A stretch of 64,000 bases of DNA from Photobacterium iliopiscarium (GCF_003026395.1 NZ_PYOO01000005.1:271459-335458), one strand, 5' to 3'; numbered from the stretch's first letter, positions 15,704 to 26,102 are shown. Notes: a model not told the origin generated them from the letters alone. Program-made: numbers and translations.

Positions 15704-17308
15704 TTGATATCTACCGCAAACATTACAATGCAATTTGGTGCTGAGCCATTATTTGAAAACATTTCAGCTAAATTTGGTAACGGTAACCGCTATGGTCTTA
15801 TCGGTGCCAATGGTTGCGGCAAATCAACCTTCATGAAAATTCTTAGCGGTGCGCTAACGCCAAGCTCTGGCAATGTGTCTATCTCTTCAGGGAAACGTTT
15901 AGGTACCCTAAGTCAAGACCAGTTTGCCTTTGAGCAATACACGGTTGTTGATGCAGTAATCATGGGCGATGCTGCATTATGGAAAATAAAACAAGAACGT
16001 GACCGTATTTATGCTCTGCCAGAAATGACAGAAGAAGATGGCATGGCGGTGGCTGAGCTTGAAAGTGAATTCGCAGAAATGGATGGCTACAGCGCTGAAA
16101 GTCGTGCTGGACAGTTATTGCTTGATGCTGGTATCGACGAAGAACTTCACTACGGTTTAATGTCACAAGTAGCGCCAGGTTGGAAATTACGTGTGTTACT
16201 AGCACAAGCATTGTTCTCTAACCCTGATATTTTGCTACTTGATGAACCAACAAACAACTTGGACATCCACACAATCAACTGGCTTGCTGGCGAGTTGAAC
16301 CTGCGTAAATGTACCATGATCATTATTTCACACGACCGTCACTTCTTGAACTCTGTATGTACTCACATGGCAGATATCGACTACGGCGAATTACGTATTT
16401 ACCCTGGTAACTACGAAAAATTCATTGAAGCATCATCGCTGATTCAAGAACAATTATTATCAGAAAACGCGAAGAAAAGTGCTGAAATTAATGAACTACA
16501 AGATTTCGTAAACCGTTTTGGTGCGAATGCTTCAAAAGCAAAACAAGCAAGTTCTCGTGCTAAAAAAATGGACAAAATCAAGCTTGATGAAGTGAAATCG
16601 TCAAGCCGTTTAACGCCATCATTACAGTTTAAACCGGGTAAAGCCCTTTACCGTCAAGCATTGATTCTAGAAGAGCTGAGCCATGGCTTTGATGGCGAAA
16701 CCTTATTTGAAGGTGGCGATTTAATCTTAAACGCTGGTGAAAAATTAGCGATCATTGGTGAAAATGGTGTGGGTAAAACAACCATGCTGCGTTGTTTAGT
16801 GGAAGAACTAAAACACAACCACGGCGTGATCAAATGGTCTGAAAATGCTTCAGTTGGTTACTGCCCTCAAGATAGCTCTGCTGACTTTAATAATGATTTA
16901 GGCATCTTTGATTGGATTTCACAGTGGCGTACTAAAGATCATGATGATCTAGCCGTACGTAGTATCTTAGGCCGTTTATTGTTTACTGCTGATGATATCA
17001 ACAAGAAAGTGAAGAACTGTTCTGGTGGTGAGAAAAACCGTTTATTATTTGGCAAATTAATGATGCTAAATATCAACGTATTAGTAATGGATGAACCTAC
17101 TAACCATATGGATATGGAAGCGATTGAAGCGCTAAATAGTGCATTAAAAGTGTATGAAGGCACGTTAATCTTTGTTAGCCATGACCGTGAATTCGTATCA
17201 TCACTAGCAACACGCATTATTGATATTCGTGAAAAACAAGTAGTTAACTTCCACGGCACATTTGACGAATACATGTCAAACCTTGCCCTTGAAGGCAAAA
17301 TCGTTTAA
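15704..17308 (+). CDS. ybiT: ABC-F family ATPase YbiT
   Basis: A 534-residue soluble protein with two ABC ATPase domains and no membrane segments. It matches E. coli YbiT throughout: '[37 protein letters not shown]' at the start, '[16 protein letters not shown]' in place of a classical signature, 'DEPTNNLD', the linker helices near residues 240-300, and a second domain with [17 protein letters not shown] and '[12 protein letters not shown]'. ABC-F proteins act on the ribosome in translation. The start is a TTG at 15704 with AGGAA ahead. It stands alone behind its own promoter. Confidence 0.92.
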   Translation: MISTANITMQFGAEPLFENISAKFGNGNRYGLIGANGCGKSTFMKILSGALTPSSGNVSISSGKRLGTLSQDQFAFEQYTVVDAVIMGDAALWKIKQERDRIYALPEMTEEDGMAVAELESEFAEMDGYSAESRAGQLLLDAGIDEELHYGLMSQVAPGWKLRVLLAQALFSNPDILLLDEPTNNLDIHTINWLAGELNLRKCTMIIISHDRHFLNSVCTHMADIDYGELRIYPGNYEKFIEASSLIQEQLLSENAKKSAEINELQDFVNRFGANASKAKQASSRAKKMDKIKLDEVKSSSRLTPSLQFKPGKALYRQALILEELSHGFDGETLFEGGDLILNAGEKLAIIGENGVGKTTMLRCLVEELKHNHGVIKWSENASVGYCPQDSSADFNNDLGIFDWISQWRTKDHDDLAVRSILGRLLFTADDINKKVKNCSGGEKNRLLFGKLMMLNINVLVMDEPTNHMDMEAIEALNSALKVYEGTLIFVSHDREFVSSLATRIIDIREKQVVNFHGTFDEYMSNLALEGKIV

Positions 17309-17319
17309 TACATAATACC

Positions 17320-17355
17320 AGTAGCAAGTTATAACATTCCTTATAACTTGCTACT
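17320..17355. terminator. Bidirectional hairpin between ybiT and the oxidoreductase gene
   Basis: A perfect 15-bp stem: AGTAGCAAGTTATAA at 17320-17334 with TTATAACTTGCTACT at 17341-17355. It lies between convergent genes, so it can serve both. Confidence 0.65.
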
Positions 17356-17421
17356 TCCAACCACCCATCTTATTTTTATCTGTATATTCACACAAAGTGA
17401 CAACGTCACGATTAATCTGTG

Positions 17422-18396
17422 TTAGCTTGCTATTATTTGTGACATTACCCACCCAGTATGAGCCGCCGTCACGCCTGTCGATGGATGTTGCTTTCCTTCT
17501 AAAAGTTGTTTACGCATATTATCAATATGATACAACTGAATATTAGTTGGATTTTCAATCATAATTTGCTGCTGTTTATCTTCGGTGATCACTTCTATTG
17601 GGGATTCATCAAACACTGAGAATCGTATTTCCCCTCGGCTGCCATATATCACCACTTTATCTTGACGTGAATGACCACCAAAATTCCAACTACCACTGCC
17701 TGTAGCACCATTTGTGTGTAACCAACATGCACTCACTGCATCTAAGGCGGTGTATAAATGTTGTTGATTAATACCTACCCCTTTAGCCATTGAAAAATCA
17801 CCCAATAAATACGCAAATAAATCTAAGCCATGGCTAGCTAAGTCATCAAAATAACCACCAGCGGCAATCATTTTATCTGTCCGCCAATTATATTGTTGTG
17901 ACAAATCCATGGGGTTAGCTGGCTTATTTAAATGCCAATTAATATGACGTACTTCTCCAATTTCACCGTCATCGAGCAACTGTTTTATATGATTAAAACG
18001 CGGTAAAGAACGACGATAATAAGCAACAAATAATGGTAACTGTGCCCTTTCAAAGGCATCAACAATGCTTTGACAATCAGCATAACTCGGGGCTAATGGT
18101 TTTTCTACACAACAAATCTTTCCAGCTTGCGCAACCTTTAATGCCAACGCTTTATGGCTATCAGGCGGCGTCGCAATATAAATTGCATCAATTGTAGGAT
18201 CGTTAATTAACGCATCCGCATCTACATGAACCGTATCGATATTATGTCGATCTGCATAATCTTGAGCTAAAGCTTGATCACGACGAGTAACCGCCGCTAA
18301 GGTGAAATTTTCAACTTTTTGGTAAGCTGGGCCACTTTTTACTTCAGTTACTGCGCCACAGCCAATCATGCCCCAACGGATCATGTTTGTGTTCAT
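17422..18396 (-). CDS. Gfo/Idh/MocA-family oxidoreductase
   Basis: A 324-residue NAD(P)-dependent dehydrogenase of the Gfo/Idh/MocA type: N-terminal Rossmann motif 'IRWGMIGCGAVTEVKSGPAY', the nucleotide-side 'DAIYIATPPDSHKALALK' and the signature 'CCVEKPLAPSYADC' near residue 95, then an alpha/beta substrate domain with 'AAGGYFDDLASHGLDLFAYLLGD'. These enzymes oxidise sugars, inositols or related alcohols; the substrate is not evident. The ATG at 18396 is chosen because AAGGA lies eight bases ahead; a start six codons upstream is also open. It stands alone. Confidence 0.88.
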   Translation of the reverse strand: MNTNMIRWGMIGCGAVTEVKSGPAYQKVENFTLAAVTRRDQALAQDYADRHNIDTVHVDADALINDPTIDAIYIATPPDSHKALALKVAQAGKICCVEKPLAPSYADCQSIVDAFERAQLPLFVAYYRRSLPRFNHIKQLLDDGEIGEVRHINWHLNKPANPMDLSQQYNWRTDKMIAAGGYFDDLASHGLDLFAYLLGDFSMAKGVGINQQHLYTALDAVSACWLHTNGATGSGSWNFGGHSRQDKVVIYGSRGEIRFSVFDESPIEVITEDKQQQIMIENPTNIQLYHIDNMRKQLLEGKQHPSTGVTAAHTGWVMSQIIAS

Positions 18397-18544
18397 TATC
18401 TGAGTCCTTTTCATTTTATTGGTATTATTTATTCGTTAAAAATAGCGCATTCCAACAATAACCCGCGCAGATAATCTGCGTTAGCTATAGTTTATGATAT
18501 AAATTACGTATACTGCGAGCAACCACCTTAACTAGATAATTATC

Positions 18545-19045
18545 ATGACAAACATTACTTTGATCACCAATGTCGGCAATATCGACATCAGCCTTAATAA
18601 ACAAAAAGCCCCAGTTACTGTACGTAATTTTATTCAATATTGTCGTGACGGCTTTTATAACGATACCATTTTTCATCGTGTTATTAATGAGTTCATGATT
18701 CAAGGTGGTGGTCATACTGAAGATTTACTAGAAAAGCCAACGCGCGATCCAATTGTAAATGAAGCAAATCGTGGTCTTAAAAATACTATTGGTACAATTG
18801 CAATGGCACGTACCGATGCGCCACACTCTGCGACCGCACAATTTTTTATTAACCTCGCTGATAACGATTGTCTTGATTATACAGCGACAACAAACAGTGG
18901 CTGGGGATATACCGTTTTTGGCGATGTAACCGCTGGAATGGATATTGTTAATCATATTGCACAGGTAAAAACTGCAACAATACAAGGGCATGAAGATGTT
19001 CCATGTGAAGCTATCGTTATCAATCAGGTGATCATTAACGAATAA
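18545..19045 (+). CDS. ppiB: Cyclophilin-type peptidyl-prolyl isomerase
   Basis: A 166-residue cytoplasmic cyclophilin with no signal peptide, close in length to E. coli PpiB (164). It catalyses cis-trans isomerisation of proline peptide bonds. Active-site motifs are visible: '[14 protein letters not shown]' near residue 40, '[25 protein letters not shown]' near residue 80 and '[17 protein letters not shown]'. The gene diverges from the oxidoreductase gene; 'TATGATATAAAT' about 50 bases upstream may contain its -10 box. Confidence 0.92.
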   Translation: MTNITLITNVGNIDISLNKQKAPVTVRNFIQYCRDGFYNDTIFHRVINEFMIQGGGHTEDLLEKPTRDPIVNEANRGLKNTIGTIAMARTDAPHSATAQFFINLADNDCLDYTATTNSGWGYTVFGDVTAGMDIVNHIAQVKTATIQGHEDVPCEAIVINQVIINE

Positions 19046-19099
19046 TGAATCACTTTTTATCTAATTAACTAATGATATTGATAGATAAAGAAATAAGAG

Positions 19100-19127
19100 G
19101 GAGCGTATGAATAATTATCGCCGCTCC
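19100..19127. terminator. Possible hairpin between ppiB and the DUF3703 gene
   Basis: GGAGCG at 19100-19105 pairs with CGCTCC at 19122-19127 between two converging genes. The stem is short and the T run is weak, so this is tentative. Confidence 0.35.
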
Positions 19128-19145
19128 TACTATTACTGTCATTAA

Positions 19146-19514
19146 TTAGCGCGATAACGCTTTTATTTTCAAAATAATCTCAGCATGCTCTGCTGATATT
19201 GGCATCACTTTTAACGAATGCACATTGCTGCCACCCGTATTACCTATTGGTACGCCATCAATAGCGGTTAAACATGCGGCACCAACAATACGTACAAGCT
19301 GTCCAATAATTTCTTTTATATCACGCTGTCTTAATGCCCAACGTAACATTAAATAATGCACCTTAACATGCCAATACGTTGACTCTTGACCTAAGACATG
19401 TGCATTTTCTAAATGTCTAAATTCAGCAGCAGAATCGCCTTTCTTTTGAGCCCGATATGAACGGGTCATTTCTGTTTTAATATAGGGGGCTATATTATGG
19501 CTAAAATTACTCAT
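19146..19514 (-). CDS. DUF3703 family protein
   Basis: A 122-residue protein with the DUF3703 pattern: 'FRHLENAHVLGQESTYWHVKVHYLMLRWALRQRDIKEIIGQLVRI' near residues 32-75 and 'GVPIGNTGGSNVHSLKVMPI' near the C-terminus. It is helical, soluble and of unknown function; in other bacteria the family is often found near metal or stress genes. It shares its direction with the YbjQ gene upstream, about 50 bases away, so the two may be cotranscribed. Confidence 0.8.
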   Translation of the reverse strand: MSNFSHNIAPYIKTEMTRSYRAQKKGDSAAEFRHLENAHVLGQESTYWHVKVHYLMLRWALRQRDIKEIIGQLVRIVGAACLTAIDGVPIGNTGGSNVHSLKVMPISAEHAEIILKIKALSR

Positions 19515-19562
19515 TATCCCTCCGAGTCATTATTCATCCTTAAATAATTAGCCTTTAGTGAT

Positions 19563-19889
19563 CTATGCTTGTGGCTGTTGCAATGTTACTGCTGTACCAA
19601 ATACTAATAGTTCACATGAACCGTCCATAATTGCACTGGTAGTAAAGCGAATACCGACAACAGCATCAGCACCTAACGTTGTCGCATCAGCCTCTAATCG
19701 AGCCATCGCTTGACTACGGGCTTCATTAAACATTTCGGTATATCCTTTCAGTTCTCCGCCGACAATACCTTTTAAACTTGCCATAATGTCACGGCCGATA
19801 TGCTTTGATTGCACAATATTACCCGTAACTACACCAAGTATAGCGATAATCTCACGTCCAGGAACAGTTTCTGTTGTTGAAAAAATCAT
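19563..19889 (-). CDS. ybjQ: YbjQ family protein (UPF0145)
   Basis: A 108-residue protein matching YbjQ: 'TTETVPGREIIAILGVVTGNIVQSKHIGRDIMA' at the start, 'GGELKGYTEMFNEARSQAMARLEADATTLGADAVVGIRFTTS' in the middle and a C-terminal strand. The family forms homopentamers and is sometimes described as a putative heavy-metal-binding domain; function is not established. Length is exactly that of the family. Confidence 0.9.
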   Translation of the reverse strand: MIFSTTETVPGREIIAILGVVTGNIVQSKHIGRDIMASLKGIVGGELKGYTEMFNEARSQAMARLEADATTLGADAVVGIRFTTSAIMDGSCELLVFGTAVTLQQPQA

Positions 19890-19949
19890 TTAATGAAACG
19901 CCTCTTAAATTGATGGTCTGAATATCAATAACTTCTTATTAGTATCGTA

Positions 19950-20231
19950 TTATTTTTTATTAAAAACACTTTTATAGCCATTAATAATAGCGTTAATCAA
20001 TGCTGTAATAAAATTAGCGTTATTGTATTCTTCCATTACATAGATAAAGTTTGACTTAAAATGCTCAACAGCTTTTTCATCCGTTTCAGCCAAAATTACA
20101 TCATCTTCAACCTTAAACCCCGCTGCCAATAATTGTTTTTTCTGCTCTATAAATTGCTCATCTGCCATATCCAAATAGGTGAACTTCTCACGATTTGAAT
20201 TGGGTAAACAAAAAAATTGATATTTAGCCAT
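19950..20231 (-). CDS. Hypothetical protein, 93 residues
   Basis: I do not recognise a named family. The protein begins MAKYQFFCLPNSNREKFTYL, is acidic in the middle and ends with a hydrophobic helix 'FITALINAIINGYKSVFNKK'. No signal peptide or known motif. It is part of a run of small minus-strand genes (19146-20689) with similar composition. Coding is supported by length and by a plausible separate start after a non-coding gap. Confidence 0.6.
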   Translation of the reverse strand: MAKYQFFCLPNSNREKFTYLDMADEQFIEQKKQLLAAGFKVEDDVILAETDEKAVEHFKSNFIYVMEEYNNANFITALINAIINGYKSVFNKK

Positions 20232-20368
20232 TACACATATCTGCTACTATCATTATTTATTCATTAATAGCATATATTCATCACTACAGAGTCATTCTTG
20301 TATTCAATATTTTGATTTGGTTCACAAAAAACAACAACATTATAAATTTCACAACTAAATTGATAATT

Positions 20369-20689
20369 TTACAAATCACTACAACTGCATGTTACTGCTG
20401 GAAAATACGTCATTTTATTCTCACGGAATAACATCATTGCAGTATTTATTATGGCTAAGATATCATTCTCATTTTTAGTTAATGACTGCTCATAAACCCA
20501 ACCACCACAACCATAACCCACAAGTGGCAAGCTTTTACTGTCTATCGATTGATCTTCAGCGATCTCTATAACAATAGTGGTCGAGGTTGATGATAAGCAC
20601 CATGAATAACCTTGTACTTTCCCATAACCTGTTACTTTTGAATCAATGTTAATCTCACCACAATAGTGTTCATTATTTAATTTAATCAT
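20369..20689 (-). CDS. Hypothetical protein, 106 residues
   Basis: Unrecognised. It has beta-rich alternation (TTIVIEIAED), a conserved-looking 'VGYGCGGWVYEQSLTKNENDILAIINTAM' segment and a C-terminal CSCSDL. The cysteine-containing ends could bind a metal, but nothing confirms that. It stands as a single gene in the small minus-strand series, before the divergent transporter gene. Confidence 0.55.
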   Translation of the reverse strand: MIKLNNEHYCGEINIDSKVTGYGKVQGYSWCLSSTSTTIVIEIAEDQSIDSKSLPLVGYGCGGWVYEQSLTKNENDILAIINTAMMLFRENKMTYFPAVTCSCSDL

Positions 20690-20996
20690 TGTTTAAACCT
20701 TAATATTACCAAAAACTAATTTTACAACAGTGATTCGTATAAATCATATTAAAATACAATAACATATAATACATCCTCCCATAGTCATGCAAAAATAATA
20801 ACTAAAAATTCAGGTTAAATAATTATTAACCTATTATTAATAATATTCAATTTTACAAAATCAAAAATGACGTTATAGTTAGTACATTATTTATAAGCAC
20901 ACAATATAAAAACTAAAGATATAAGATTATATCTCCTATTAAAAAGAGAAATATTGCACGCTATTTGTAAAAACTCTCTCATTGAAAAGTATATTT
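20690..20996. promoter_or_regulatory. AT-rich divergent intergenic region
   Basis: About 300 bases between a small unknown gene (leftwards) and the TDT transporter (rightwards). It is very AT-rich, with several runs such as ATTATTAACCTATTATTAAT, and must contain both promoters. No operator of a known regulator stands out. Confidence 0.4.
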
Positions 20997-22118
20997 ATGT
21001 CAACAAATAAACAACAAATCGAATTACAAAAAGAAATGGGTCCCAACTGGTTTGCATCCGTCATGGGTACAGGTATTATCGCTAATGCTGCTGTTGGATT
21101 ACCTTTTATAGGCAAAGACTTAATTGGATTTGCAACGGTTGTTTGGTTAATTGCATTTGCGATGCTGATCGTTATGACCATTATCAAAAGCTATCAAACA
21201 ATCACCAAGCCCCATATTATTAAACGTCAATTTAACGATCCAGTGATGTCTCAATTCTTTGGCGCACCACCAATGGCATTCTTAACCGTTGCTGGTGGCA
21301 CACTATTATTAGGTCCTCATGTTCTTGGCCAAAGTCTTGCCCTTAATATTGCGTGGCCACTATTTTGGATTGGTACAATCAGCGGTATTATTACTGCTAT
21401 TATTATTCCATACCGTTTGTTTACTCATAATGAAGTACATGACGATGCCGCCTTTGGTGGTTGGTTAATGCCTGTTGTTCCACCCATGGTATCAGCCACT
21501 ATCGGTTCAATGTTCTTATCACATATGGCCCATTCTGCAGCACAACAAACCTTACTCTATGGCATGTATGCGTGTTTTGGTATGAGTTTAATGGCATCAG
21601 TCATTATTATTACATTGATCTGGAGTCGTTTAGCACATTCAGGTACATCAGGCAGTGCACGTGTGCCAACGTTATGGATTGTATTAGGTCCGCTAGGTCA
21701 ATCAATTACTGCGGCGGGTTGTTTAGGTACAGCGGCGATGTTTACTGTCAATGAACCTATTGCGAGTGCAATGAATGTGATGTCGATTTTATATGGTGTG
21801 CCGATTTGGGGCTTTGCTATGTTGTGGTTCTGTGTCGCAGCATTATTAACCCTACGTGCTATGCGTCGTAAAATGCCGTTTGCATTAACATGGTGGGCAT
21901 TTACCTTCCCCGTGGGTACATGTGTAACAGGCACAACACAATTAGCACTTCATACTGGTTTACCCGCTTTTCAATGGGCTTCTATTATCCTCTTTGCATT
22001 CTTGATCTTAGCGTGGGTTACAGCAGCATTAGGCACATTTAAAGGCTTTAAACACGGTAAGATTTTTAATAATCCGACCTCTGTTGTTCATATAAAATCA
22101 AAAAAAGGTAATAACTAA
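20997..22118 (+). CDS. TDT family transporter (TehA/Mae1-like)
   Basis: A 373-residue inner-membrane protein with about ten hydrophobic segments. The opening 'MGPNWFASVMGTGIIANAAV' and later 'PTLWIVLGPLGQSITAAG' and 'WWAFTFPVGTCVTGTTQLALHTG' are typical of the tellurite-resistance/dicarboxylate transporter (TDT) family, which includes TehA-like anion channels and C4-dicarboxylate exporters. The substrate is unclear. An in-frame TTG at 20982 is possible, but the ATG at 20997 is preferred. It is a single gene with a strong terminator. Confidence 0.85.
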   Translation: MSTNKQQIELQKEMGPNWFASVMGTGIIANAAVGLPFIGKDLIGFATVVWLIAFAMLIVMTIIKSYQTITKPHIIKRQFNDPVMSQFFGAPPMAFLTVAGGTLLLGPHVLGQSLALNIAWPLFWIGTISGIITAIIIPYRLFTHNEVHDDAAFGGWLMPVVPPMVSATIGSMFLSHMAHSAAQQTLLYGMYACFGMSLMASVIIITLIWSRLAHSGTSGSARVPTLWIVLGPLGQSITAAGCLGTAAMFTVNEPIASAMNVMSILYGVPIWGFAMLWFCVAALLTLRAMRRKMPFALTWWAFTFPVGTCVTGTTQLALHTGLPAFQWASIILFAFLILAWVTAALGTFKGFKHGKIFNNPTSVVHIKSKKGNN

Positions 22119-22126
22119 TAAAAATA

Positions 22127-22173
22127 AACCCTGTGATATTTAATCAATAAGCATTAAACATCACAGGGTTTTT
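22127..22173 (+). terminator. Terminator after the TDT transporter
   Basis: AACCCTGTGAT at 22127-22137 pairs with ATCACAGGGTT at 22160-22170 and is followed by TTT. The left arm is preceded by A residues, so it may also serve the converging EamA gene. Confidence 0.85.
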
Positions 22174-22189
22174 AAGTGATCAGTTAAAA

Positions 22190-23125
22190 TTAAACTATTG
22201 CCGCTTTTGCTTTATTAGCGCGTAAACTACCAATAACATTCACTAATGCGCCGAGTACTATCATCGCCCCACCCGCTAATGTCCATGTCGATGGCACTTC
22301 ACTAAAGACCAACCAACCTAAAACAATCGAAAACACGACTTGAATATAAGAATATGCGGTTGCCTTGCTTGCCACTTCTACTTTCATTGCTTTGGTTAAA
22401 CCCACTTGACCAAACTGAGTAAAAATACCCACAAAGAGTAGTAAGAACAGCGCTTCTGTGGTTGGCATAACAAAATCATCACCCAGTAATAACACTGATA
22501 ACGGCAACGCAATCAATGGGAAATAAAGAATAATTACCGAACTATCCTCGGTGTTACTCAACTGCTTAACAATAATATAAGACACACCACTACCAAATGC
22601 GCCTAACAATGCAATACCTATACTAAATAGCGGTAATTGTTGAACATGATCTAGCGTTAGTCCTGGCCCCACCATCAATAACAAACCAATAATTGAACAA
22701 AAAATACAAATAATGGTACTGATATGGATTTTTTCTTTTAGGAAAAGAATCGCTAATACTGCTGTAAAAACGGGGTTGAGATACTGTAAAATGGTCGCTT
22801 CAGCTAAAGGTAAAGTTGAAACCGCATAATAAACACAAATTAATGACAGTGAACCTGTAACGCCACGAGTTAATAATAACTTACGGTTATTGCCCCAGAT
22901 ATCAATCCGTTTACGTTTGACGTCAGCATAGCTAATAAGCAGAGATACCAACGCACGCGCTGCTACAATTTCAAACACGGGAATACCATAAGTGTGGACT
23001 AATTTCACACAACTCGACATCAATGCGAAGGCAAACGCTGACATCAGCATATATCTGACGCCAACAGGTATTTTATTCAAAGAAAAATTGGGCATAGGAA
23101 GCGGTTCGTTAACATAAAAAACCAT
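22190..23125 (-). CDS. EamA family (DMT superfamily) transporter
   Basis: A 311-residue membrane protein with ten hydrophobic segments in two repeats of five, as in EamA/RhaT transporters. Visible signatures: 'LMSSCVKLVHTYGIPVFEIVAARALVSLL', 'YYAVSTLPLAEATILQYLNPVFTAVLAILFLKEKI' at the end of the first half, and 'ATAYSYIQVVFSIVLGWLVFSEVPSTWTLAGGAMIVLGA' at the end of the second. Substrates in the family are small metabolites; this one cannot be assigned. An alternative start ten codons in (MPNFSLNK) is possible. Confidence 0.85.
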   Translation of the reverse strand: MVFYVNEPLPMPNFSLNKIPVGVRYMLMSAFAFALMSSCVKLVHTYGIPVFEIVAARALVSLLISYADVKRKRIDIWGNNRKLLLTRGVTGSLSLICVYYAVSTLPLAEATILQYLNPVFTAVLAILFLKEKIHISTIICIFCSIIGLLLMVGPGLTLDHVQQLPLFSIGIALLGAFGSGVSYIIVKQLSNTEDSSVIILYFPLIALPLSVLLLGDDFVMPTTEALFLLLFVGIFTQFGQVGLTKAMKVEVASKATAYSYIQVVFSIVLGWLVFSEVPSTWTLAGGAMIVLGALVNVIGSLRANKAKAAIV

Positions 23126-23316
23126 TTTATGAAAAAAAACATCAACCTCGCAAGTGTTATATCACTCTTAGCTTTTTATGATTTGAATTATTATATTAGT
23201 GTTTACGGCTGAAAAATGAACTGAAAATTAACAAGATGAGATTGTCATTACTGATATGGTTATTTATTACAGCAAGAATAGAATAAATGTTCATTTTATA
23301 AACCTAATTAACGACC

Positions 23317-24783
23317 ATGAAAAAACTACCTTTATTAGCGTGTGCAATTGCCAGTTTACTTGGCACTCAAGCGGCAAGTGCCTGTACAACTCTTCTTGTT
23401 GGTGATCAAGCCTCAACCAATGGTGCCTATTACATGGCACGTAATGAAGACTATAAAGCGGTATGGGCTAAACACTTTGTTCTTCATCCTCATGCTGTTA
23501 ATGAAAAAGGGCAATTCCATTCCAATACTGATGGCTTTACCTATCCATTCCCTAAAGTGTCATTGGCTTATACATCAATGCAGGATTGGGATACTCATGA
23601 TAAAACCATGGGTGAAGTGGGCTTAAATTCTGCGGGCGTGGGTATTACCTCAACCGAAAGCCTGACTAACCGAAAAGCCGCATTGACCGCCGATCCTTAT
23701 AATACTAAAAATGGTATTAATGAAGATTCAATCGAAAATGTGATTTTACCTCGTATTCACAGTGCCAAAGAAGGTGTTGAATTACTAGGTAAAATCATTG
23801 AAGAGCGTGGCGCATCACAAGGCTTTGGGGTTGGATTTATTGATAAAACCGGAATTTGGTATTTAGAAACAGGCAGCGGTCATCAATGGATGGCACGTAA
23901 AATACCTAAAGATGCTTATTTCATTTCAGGCAACCAATCACGTTTAAAACAATATCTACCGAATAACAGTGATTATCTCGCCTCTCCAACATTAGTTTCT
24001 TTTGCTGAACAACATGGTTTATATGTTACCAAGGCTAATCAACCTTTTGATTTCCATGATGCTTATGCCACTACTGGCGGCCAAGAAAACATCACTTATA
24101 ACTACCCTCGCGTATGGATTGCACAACATATTCTAAACCCAAGCCTTAAAACACAAATTGATCGCGACCAACCAAACTACCCTGTCTTCTTAACACCTAC
24201 ACATAAAATCTCACTCCAAAAAGTAGAAGAAATTATGCGTAACCATTATCAAGGCACAGCGATGGACCCATATGCAAATGCAGATCCACTCGGTCACTAT
24301 CGTCCAATTTCAGTATTCCGTTGCGCTGAATCACATATCATTGAAGTACGTCCAAACCTACCGATTGCAATCGGCGAAACTGAATACATTAACCTAGGTA
24401 TGACGGCGCTTGGAGTTTACATTCCTTTCTATCAAGGAACAACTGAGATCCCCTATGGCTACGATATCGGTACTGATGTCGCAAGTAATGGTTCTATCTT
24501 CTGGGACATGCGTAAACTACAAACGTTAGGCATGGCAAATTGGAAACAAAATGAACCGATTATTCGTGCTGCCTACGATAAATACGAAGCTGATACCGCG
24601 ATTGCTCAGAAAAAAATGGAACAGAAATACTTAACTATTTATAAACAGCACCCACAACAAGCAACCGCTTTAATTAATAAATTTGAAAAAACCGCTACGG
24701 ATAATGCACTAAAAGTCACCAACGAAATATTTACCACGCTTACCCAAAAAGCAGATATGGCATCACACTTCGCTGGCGCGTAA
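23317..24783 (+). CDS. Secreted C69-family dipeptidase
   Basis: A 488-residue N-terminal-nucleophile hydrolase of peptidase family C69. A signal peptide (MKKLPLLACAIASLLGTQ...) ends with ASA just before Cys23, which is the expected catalytic cysteine exposed by cleavage. The following 'TTLLVGDQASTNGAYYMARNEDY' and later 'ISGNQSRL', 'VFRCAESHIIEVRP' match the family. Such enzymes split dipeptides; here it would act in the periplasm or outside. It is a single gene with a terminator. Confidence 0.88.
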   Translation: MKKLPLLACAIASLLGTQAASACTTLLVGDQASTNGAYYMARNEDYKAVWAKHFVLHPHAVNEKGQFHSNTDGFTYPFPKVSLAYTSMQDWDTHDKTMGEVGLNSAGVGITSTESLTNRKAALTADPYNTKNGINEDSIENVILPRIHSAKEGVELLGKIIEERGASQGFGVGFIDKTGIWYLETGSGHQWMARKIPKDAYFISGNQSRLKQYLPNNSDYLASPTLVSFAEQHGLYVTKANQPFDFHDAYATTGGQENITYNYPRVWIAQHILNPSLKTQIDRDQPNYPVFLTPTHKISLQKVEEIMRNHYQGTAMDPYANADPLGHYRPISVFRCAESHIIEVRPNLPIAIGETEYINLGMTALGVYIPFYQGTTEIPYGYDIGTDVASNGSIFWDMRKLQTLGMANWKQNEPIIRAAYDKYEADTAIAQKKMEQKYLTIYKQHPQQATALINKFEKTATDNALKVTNEIFTTLTQKADMASHFAGA

Positions 24784-24821
24784 GCAAACATTAACCGACT
24801 GCAATACAAAGCTAATTATTC

Positions 24822-24847
24822 AAAGCGCCGCTATTGGCGCTTTTTTA
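24822..24847 (+). terminator. Terminator after the C69 dipeptidase gene
   Basis: AAAGCGCC pairs with GGCGCTTT across a five-base loop and runs directly into TTTTTT near 24846. Confidence 0.85.
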
Positions 24848-24954
24848 TAGATTATCATTTCTTATATCGACATATTCATTCCCAAAAACAAATACTATCT
24901 CTAAAAACGGATTACGTTATAATCGCCATCCAGCTCAACAAAAAATAGAATAAT

Positions 24955-26088
24955 ATGTATCAATTGACGTTTTCATTTGAAGAATTTCTTGCCGAGTTTT
25001 GGCAAAAGAAACCCACCATTATCAAAGGCGGTTTTAAAAACTTTGTCGATCCCATTTCAGCGGATGAACTCGCTGGACTCGCAATGGAAGAGGACGTTGA
25101 TTCGCGTTATATCGCTAAATTAGCTGACACTTGGGATGTGCGTCATGGGCCACTGACTTTTGATGATACCCCTAAAGATAATTGGTCATTCATTGTTCAA
25201 GCGGCAAACCATTGGCATGAAGGTGCAGCGCAACTGATCACCCCATTTCGTCAATTACCCGGTTGGTTACTGGACGATCTAATGATCAGCTACTCAACCC
25301 CAGGCGGCGGTGTTGGTCCTCATATCGATCAATATGATGTATTCATTACTCAAGGTTCAGGTAAACGTCATTGGCGCGTAGGCCCTAAAAAAGATGACTA
25401 CGAAGAAGAATGTCGTCATCCTGCATTACGTCAAATAAAAGGCTTTGATCCTATTATTGACGATATTTTAGAACCCGGTGATATTTTATATATTCCACCA
25501 GGTTTCCCACATGATGGTTACGCCATTGAAACATCAATGAGTTTTTCAGTGGGTTTCCGCTCACCTAAGAAACAAGAATTATTAAGCAGCTTTGCCGACT
25601 TTGTGATTGCGAATGATATTGGTGATGTGCACTATCATAATCCAGCGTTACCAGCTCGTGCTAACAACGGTGCTATTTTGGCAGAAGAAGCCAAAGATCT
25701 TGAAAACATGATGCGCAGTTTGCTTGATGACCCTCAACGATTAAAACAGTGGTTAGGCGAACATCTAACGCAAAATCGTCATGAACTTGATGTAATGGCA
25801 TCTGAGCCGCCATGGCAAAATAATGAAACCTATCAGTTCTTAGAAGACGGTGAAGCATTTAAACGTATTGGTGGTTTACGTGCGTTTTATCATCCCGATC
25901 AAGCTCACCTTGTCTATATTAATGGTGAGCAATATCAATTACCGCCAGAGTGTGCTGATGCCGCTAAATTATTGTGTGATGAAGAACAAATCACTCACGC
26001 ACAATTAGGCGAACAACTTGATAATCCAGCATTTCTAGCCATGTTAACCCAGTTAATTAATATTGGTTATTGGTATCCTGTTGAATAA
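24955..26088 (+). CDS. roxA: Ribosomal protein uL16 arginine hydroxylase RoxA (YcfD)
   Basis: A 377-residue JmjC-type 2-oxoglutarate/Fe(II) oxygenase matching E. coli YcfD (373 residues) along its length. It hydroxylates a conserved arginine of ribosomal protein L16. The iron ligands are visible as His123 and Asp125 in 'GPHIDQYDVF' and His186 in 'PPGFPHDGYA'. The C-terminal dimerisation and winged-helix parts are present ('RHELDVMASEPPWQNNETYQFL...IGYWYPVE'). No strong ribosome site precedes the ATG. Confidence 0.93.
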   Translation: MYQLTFSFEEFLAEFWQKKPTIIKGGFKNFVDPISADELAGLAMEEDVDSRYIAKLADTWDVRHGPLTFDDTPKDNWSFIVQAANHWHEGAAQLITPFRQLPGWLLDDLMISYSTPGGGVGPHIDQYDVFITQGSGKRHWRVGPKKDDYEEECRHPALRQIKGFDPIIDDILEPGDILYIPPGFPHDGYAIETSMSFSVGFRSPKKQELLSSFADFVIANDIGDVHYHNPALPARANNGAILAEEAKDLENMMRSLLDDPQRLKQWLGEHLTQNRHELDVMASEPPWQNNETYQFLEDGEAFKRIGGLRAFYHPDQAHLVYINGEQYQLPPECADAAKLLCDEEQITHAQLGEQLDNPAFLAMLTQLINIGYWYPVE

Positions 26089-26102
26089 CTAAATCAAAAA
26101 AA